Assembly (NCBI GenBank): GCA_947095535.1
Contig: OX352773.1
Coordinates: 110,863,950 to 110,927,949, forward strand
DNA: 64,000 nt
Direction: 5' to 3'
Source: Poecilobothrus nobilitatus
Lineage: Eukaryota > Arthropoda > Insecta > Diptera > Dolichopodidae
Positions 58,130 to 64,000 of the stretch are shown here, one piece after another. Each line of letters opens with the position of its first letter. Within the stretch, counting starts at the first letter, position 1. The translations under genes and the position numbers were made by a program. The notes beneath the pieces are model-generated. The model had not been told where the DNA came from. It was given only the letters and a program-made list of their open reading frames with translations, and ran no database searches.

Positions 58130-58310
58130 GATATTCAAAAAGTGAATTGTCTGTACAACTGTCTGAAACATTTCAATGAACTACCAAACCAAAACAAGGA
58201 AATTGATAATATCTACATTTTCAAAAAAAATAATTATTGAAATTTTAATCGCAAGCTAAATGCATTTATTCTACCACACCCTGTAAATGTGATCATAAAT
58301 CAATGTTGTT
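58130..58310 (+). pseudogene. LINE ORF2 C-terminal fragment
   Basis: One frame reads TDIQKVNCLYNCLKHFNELPNQN and, after a short break, FNRKLNAFILPHPVNV, then a stop. This fits the 'YN-x-LP…FKRKLK-x-FLL' ending common to many LINE ORF2 proteins. It is the right neighbour of the mosaic, on the same strand as the LINE scrap on the left side (39465-39600). Confidence 0.45.
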
Positions 58311-59125
58311 GACAAAATTTTCTACTAATTGTTTTTTATGTCGTTTAATTAATAAAATTCTAGTTAATAATGAAGTGAATGGTACCTATGAGATTTGTTT
58401 TTTTTGGATATGCAAGATTAGTAAAAAAAATTTTTTTTCAAATTTATATAAAAAAAAGAAAGAAAAACAGGTAATTAAGAAAATAATATAAAATAAATTT
58501 TTTTTATATATGGGAGTTCGCATGTATATATGTTTTGTTTAGTATATTAAGAGAATTAACTTAAGTGTATATAGAAAACTATTATAATAATAATTTTAAC
58601 ACTTCAGGTATAAGTATTTAAATAATAAACCACTTAATTGTCAAATTTAAATTTAACCCTTTGAGACCAAACGGCTTCGGCTATGGTAATTAAAAGTATA
58701 TGATACCCAATCTGGAATTTATTATATCTCGTAATAATAAATATAAAATAATATAAAACCTTTGCTGGTCACCATTTAAATATTTTTTTATTAAATAATA
58801 AATTTAAATTTGGATTAATAAATTAATTATTATTTTTTTTTTCTAATTTTAATATTTGAGATTATTGCCATTACTAATGGCAAACGTTTAGAATTTTTTC
58901 AGGTAAATTCTTATGTATTACATTTAAAATGCTTTAAGCAAATTTGTAAAATGATATATAAGTTTTCTGCTTCTAAATAATTAAAATTATTATTTTGCTA
59001 TAAAAAAATTTGCGCCTAAAAAACATTAATTTTTAATTATTTTTATTGCGAACCGAAAAGTTAAGCGAAAAGTTAAGATTACAAATTATTAAGATTTTTT
59101 TTGCTAAAGTTTTGTTAATGCTCAC
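58310..59125. other. AT-rich intron sequence, no gene seen
   Basis: Lies 3' of the host exon on its strand. Contains 'ccctttgagaccaaacgg' at 58656 but no matching inverted end. Confidence 0.5.
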
Positions 59126-61813
59126 CTTGAAAATAGATTGGATTTCTCCAGATTATCTGCACTTGAAATTCCAAAACATCCTCCCCTATAATAAAAAATA
59201 TTGTTTCTTCTTGTACTTATTAGTTCATCTTGAAATTGCTGATGCTGTTTTTGTTTTGATCGAAATCTTTTTGTGGTATCTTTTAATGACCACCAATTAT
59301 TAAATCGCTTGGGTTTTTTTTTTATAAATATAATATGTTCACTGTCGACCTTCTTCTTTAACATGTTATTTGGTAAATTTTGGGTCTCATTAAAATTATT
59401 TAAATTAATATTGTAAACTTTATTTAATATTACACTACTTTTATTATTATTGCTTCCATAAATAATGTTTTGTTTTAAATATGTTGGCATATTGTATTGT
59501 GAGATATTTAAGCCACTTGCATTTTGATTATAAGAACTACTATCTTTATATAATATATTTCTTTTAATAATTTTTATTTTTTTATTTTTATTTGTAATAA
59601 ATGAACTAGTAATTTTCTTTATTATTTCATTAAGATCACTATTTTTTGTTGTATTAGTCATATTTAAATCATAATAGTTTAAATAATGACCATCACCATA
59701 ATCGCTATAATTTAACAAATGCTTTATATTTCTACTTTTATTTAAATTGAGTTCATTTTTAAGATCATAATTATTACCGTAATTGAAATTAAAATCCCTA
59801 CTATTCTTATTATTACTAAATTTAATATTATTAATTTCATTTCTTGTTCTATCACTACTGGTTTCTGCTAATTTATATGTTTTTCTAAGCTTTGTTATAT
59901 TTCTACTGTTTTCATTTTTAGTATTATTTTTAAAATTTTTATTTTGTTCCTTTAAGTGTTTGTTAACTGTTTCAGTTTCATTAAAAATAAAATTACGAAT
60001 GAAGCGGTTATTGGTATGTTTCTTGCTATAATTATTTATTTTCAAACGATTTAAATAACGACGTAAACGTTTGCGTTTATATTCTGAAAAGTTTGTGAAA
60101 CGATCTCGTATTAGCACACGACTATTTATTGTTGCAAATAAATTATTGTTGTCTAAAAAATTATTATATTGATGAATATTTTTAGTTTTGTTATCGTTGT
60201 TCATCACTTGGTTATTATTTTTCACATTGTTACTGTTATTGTCATTGAATAAAGTTTTTGTCCACGTGGATGCGAATAAACGTATCGTTGAACGAATAAA
60301 ATTATTATCAATGGGCATTCTTACTGGACGTAATGCCAATAAACCAATTGGAAAATCTTGAAAATAATGGAAAAGAACATCTGATGTTGTTGTCAAATTC
60401 TTAAAATATTGCGACGTTTCACTAAAAGACGTTCTTTTAGGTTTTAAGTTTTGATTATTTTTATTATTAATTACCGATGGTACAAAACCGCTTTCATTAT
60501 TATTATCAGAGAAGCTTTTGCCATTTTTGTCGGAGTAGCTATTGTTCATGTTAAGTTTAATATTTTCATTCTCAACATTTATACCTCTTGAAATTAAAGT
60601 TTCATCAAGATTATCCGCTTTTGATAAATTATTTTCATTATTCAATTGTATCCAATTATTTCCCGGTAATTCAAACCATTCTTCTGTACTTGTATCTATT
60701 AAATCATCATATTCACCAACATTTTCGGAGTTTTCTATAGATTCAACATTTTTTAAAATTAGATATCGATTTACATTTGAATATTTATTTGATATGCTGC
60801 TTCTGCTTTCATTGTTACTGCTTATTCGATTTTGACTATCACTTATTAAATTATTATAAACATTATCAGCTATGTCATCAGATGATGATTTATATCTTTT
60901 GTTAACTTTATTTTTTTTTAAATACAATGGAGCATCTAAACTATCATCATATAAACCTATAGCATATCTACCAGGCCCTTCACTGTATCCTTCAACCCTT
61001 TGTTCATAATTTTCTATTTTTTTTCCATCATCATACTCTTCAATCATTTCTTGAATACTCTCATTAGTACTGGAGGTTGAACTAATGATATAATCCCCAA
61101 CTTTCTTATAAGAATCTGTTTTAACTTTTACTGAGTCAAATTTACTTTGTTGATATGGCATTTGATATTTTTCTTGATATTGCAGATTTTTCCTTAAGTC
61201 ATATGGTTTTTGCCTTTCCATTATATTTTGCTTATTTTTATCAATGCTATAAAAAATATTTATTTTTTTCGTATCGTTTTCCTCAATAGCATCTATAGCT
61301 TTATTTAGAGACTTTGATTTATAGTCATTGATATAAGAACCTTTTTCATTCATAGCTCCAGAATTTTCAATCCTATCGATATTATCATAAATATTAGAAT
61401 TTTTTAGTTCTGACACCTTAGCTTTATTATTTTTATACCGTTTTGTTACTTCAAACGAAGATAATATTTCGGAAGATGGTAATGATTTATTTAATAATGA
61501 TGAAGGCGAGAAAGGTTTCTGAAGCTTTGATGAAGAAGAAGAAAAAGAAGAAGGTAGCGACGATGATGATGATGCTACAGTAAATTCTTTTACAGAAGTT
61601 GGATATTCTAAAACGCTTTCTTCCGATGTAGAGAATTTATGGTGATTTAAATCAAAAAACTCTGTTGTACTGCTTGTGTCAGCCCACAACCATATAAAAT
61701 GGCCACCAACCATATTAAGACGTTTTGCCTCCGACATAATTTTTTTAGCTGCAACTAAATCACATAGAAGCAAGACGATGCCTCTGGTTGAACGTGAAAT
61801 TATGGCTAACTGC
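59126..61813 (-). CDS. host exon: NMDA-type glutamate receptor-like (probably Nmdar2) extracellular domain
   Basis: A 2.7-kb open exon between an acceptor (…ATACCAATCCAG|G, exon start 61813) and a donor (TTCAAG|GTGAGC, exon end 59126). It has no true start codon; the frame continues upstream to the acceptor (QLAIISRSTRGIVLLLCDLV). The IVLLLCDLVAAKKIMSEAKRL, GGHFIWLWADTSSTTEFF and, much later, VLFHYFQDFPIGLLALRPVRM and FIRSTIRLFASTWTK blocks look like the amino-terminal (periplasmic-binding-like) domain of an insect NMDA-receptor subunit. Two long, Asn/Ser/Lys-rich low-complexity inserts, each about 350-400 residues, separate them. The exon ends YYRGGCFGISSADNLEKSNLF. The receptor assignment comes from memory of family motifs and could be a related iGluR. 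Confidence 0.6.
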
Positions 61814-62455
61814 CTGGATTGGTATGTCAGTATATGAAAATCACAATAAAAAAATATATAAATTTATGCAATATAAATTAAGAAAAACAAATTAGAAAAA
61901 ATTTTGCAATAAATTTTTTTTTTTTAAATAATAAAATATTTTATCATTGAAAAATTAATTTAAATGTATATTTGTATAAAATAATTAAAATAAAATTTTC
62001 GTTTATAAACAAAATAAATAAAAAAATTTTTTCTTATATATAATATTAAAAAGATATAAAAAATATATTATATAAGTATATAAACTCGCATCGTTACCCA
62101 GGTTTGTCTGTGAAAATTTAAAATTTTTGTATTAAATATTGTGTTATAAGAGTAAATTAATATGGCTATTTAATGACTCATCACGCTTTCATGTTAAAAT
62201 TCAAACACAATTATTACAATAGAAAACAAACTAGAACAACTAATGAAATAACCTAAGGTTTTCAAAAACCACATTTCCAAAATTAAAAAATATTCGATAA
62301 TAAGTTTCGAGTAAAGAGTATACATATTCTGTAGATTAGGTATATAGTACATCGAAAAATTAATTAATCTTCTAATATATTATAGGAAAAAAATCAAGAG
62401 AAATATTTTAAAATTAAAGATCAATCATTCGAAAAAAAAATATATAAAATAGAAA
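61814..62455. other. AT-rich intron upstream of the host exon
   Basis: No genes. It starts with the putative polypyrimidine tract and acceptor of the exon (61814-61860, read on the minus strand). Confidence 0.5.
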
Positions 62456-62459
62456 GTGT

Positions 62460-63430
62460 GTTTTTGTTTGTTTGTTTGTCTTAGATTCATTGCAGGGATT
62501 GCAACCAAATTTTGCAGGATATTTCTGAAAGCCTGGAAGGAGTTATAAGCTATATCGATTTGCGGTTCATTAATCCATTGCGGCCCGAGAGCCCGTTAAA
62601 GTTTTTTGATTTTTTCGTTGCCCTGCCTAACCCGTTTGACCCATTCAGTTGAAAATTTGCACAGATGTTCATATTAGAATTAAGGGTATACTGAATAAAT
62701 TTGGTTGAAATATAATTACCGTATTTGACCCGGTGGGCTCCAAAAACTTTGTTGTTTTCGATTTATACCAAATTTCGAGTGGTGGTTTTATGGTCTGAAA
62801 GAAAGTTTGACACAAATATTTATTAGTTCTGGTAACCCGTTTGGGCACGAGAGCCGAACGAAGGTTATTAAATATTTTTGTTGTCCTGCTTAAACCGTTT
62901 AATCAATTGATTTGAAAAATTCAATCAATTGATGAAAATTTGCAAATCTTTTTCTATTTAGCAGAACAGTTCACTAGTTTAATTTGGTTACGATTAACCC
63001 GTTTCGGCACAACGACTCAATGAAGTTTTATAATGTCCTTGTTGTCCTTGTGTTTAAACGGTTTGATCAATAGAGGTAAAAATTTACAGAAGTATAAATC
63101 AAAAGTACAGAAGCTCAGTAAGTTGATTTTGTCATGATCCATTAACCCATTTCAGGTGCCAGGCTTCAATAAAGTTTTTTAATTTTTATATTATTGTGCT
63201 TAAACGGTAAACATAATGATTGTGGCACATTAGCACAGAAAAACCATTCAACTAATTTTGTCGTGATACATTAACGCATTTCGGCACTATAGTCTGCCAA
63301 AAACAAAAAAATTTGTTTCCGATTTGTGTTTAACTTGGCAGGATGAATTTACGGTTCTAAAAAATACTTGTGACAAATTTTTATTAACGTTCGTTAAACC
63401 ATTTCAGCACTAGTACCTATTAAAAATATT
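62460..63430. repeat. decayed tandem array of ~130-280-bp units
   Basis: Anchors of the form 'attaacccatttcggcac' recur at about 62566, 62842, 62993, 63141, 63271 and 63392. Each is followed by 'aagttttttaatttttttgttgtcctgcttaaacggtttgat'-like sequence. It begins with a (TTTG)n run. Strong divergence suggests great age. Confidence 0.55.
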
Positions 63431-64000
63431 TTGTCTAATTTTTTGTATTGGTATTCTTATTAAAAAATGATTTCCAAAACTTTTTACTTTTGTCTATATA
63501 GTTTTCGATATTCCAAAAAAACTTCCAATGCAAATTCGAATATATATTAGTAATTAGAATAACTTAATTAAGTATCTTAAAAATACTGTGTTTAAGTTTT
63601 AACAACATAATATTTTCGACCGTTATTAAAAACACAAGGTATCTGCTCCCATACGAAAATCATTATGTCTTCAATCAGGATTGCATTATACTAACATGTG
63701 GTATGCCAACATAAGATGTATTTGTATAATATACATATTTCTAAAAAAATGTCATTAAGATATGTACATACTATATTATGTAGAATGTAGGTACGTATCT
63801 TTAAAAATATTATAAACACTATCTCTTAAACTAGAAAACATATTCACATTTTTGTACAATATTTATTCATTTTTCTTTCATTTATATATTTGTGTAAAAC
63901 CTTAAAGGTGTTATACAATTTTTTGGTATATTCAAAAAATTGCATACTTAACTTATAAAAATGGATTTTACGGTTTTCAAAAAACAATTATAAAAAAAAC
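63430..64000. other. AT-rich sequence, nothing recognised
   Basis: No coding potential or clear repeat is seen up to the window edge. Confidence 0.5.

Noticed and set aside
58656..58880. CCCTTTGAGACC as a possible piggyBac-type terminus
   Set aside because: No inverted partner and no TTAA duplication found nearby.

Overview
The window is AT-rich, intron-like eukaryotic DNA, most likely from a fly (Diptera). Three things point there. A repeat ends in a 'gagttatcgtgcg…ggacggacat…aatcgactc' block typical of fly genomes (32.9 kb). The LINE has a jockey-like layout. One host coding exon resembles an insect NMDA-type glutamate receptor (59126-61813, minus strand). That exon is bounded by plausible splice sites, so most of the other 60 kb may be intron filled by mobile DNA.

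1-12 kb is a graveyard of old elements: a minus-strand Polinton (Maverick) protein-primed DNA polymerase (1-3060), a LINE 3' end (4.5-5.45 kb), two integrase scraps (6.8 and 7.7 kb), a decayed LINE (8.05-9.3 kb), and the eroded morphogenesis end of an older Polinton (9.6-11.9 kb: major capsid protein, an extra small gene, protease, terminal gene).

11912-26683 is a complete Polinton of about 14.8 kb. It has 1.1-kb terminal inverted repeats beginning AGTAGG and a perfect 6-bp target duplication (CAGCGG). It inserted into the older Polinton, whose other part (acidic gene, integrase, polymerase, Q-rich gene) resumes at 26.7-31.8 kb. The inner element carries polymerase, integrase, an acidic protein, a Q-rich protein, an exonuclease-like protein, small basic proteins, minor capsid, a pVI-like protein, double-jelly-roll major capsid, an adenain-like protease and a terminal gene. 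These would together replicate, integrate and package the element. Nearly every gene has frameshifts or stops, and no packaging ATPase was found, so it is a dead, virus-like provirus.

31.8-33.1 kb is a dipteran repeat with a ~147-bp tandem array. 33531-38981 is a full-length jockey-type LINE with a 16-bp target duplication, an intact ORF1, and an ORF2 broken only by a double stop.

39.6-58.1 kb is a mosaic of modules repeated in both orientations: a ~310-bp repeat, a 64-codon conserved ORF, a 470-bp palindrome, doubled 49-bp units, and a larger inverted array. One arm of that array holds an intact hAT transposon (48129-51061) with an 8-bp target duplication and a complete 637-residue transposase. 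LINE fragments flank the mosaic.

58.1-64 kb holds the host exon, its flanking intron sequence and a decayed tandem array.
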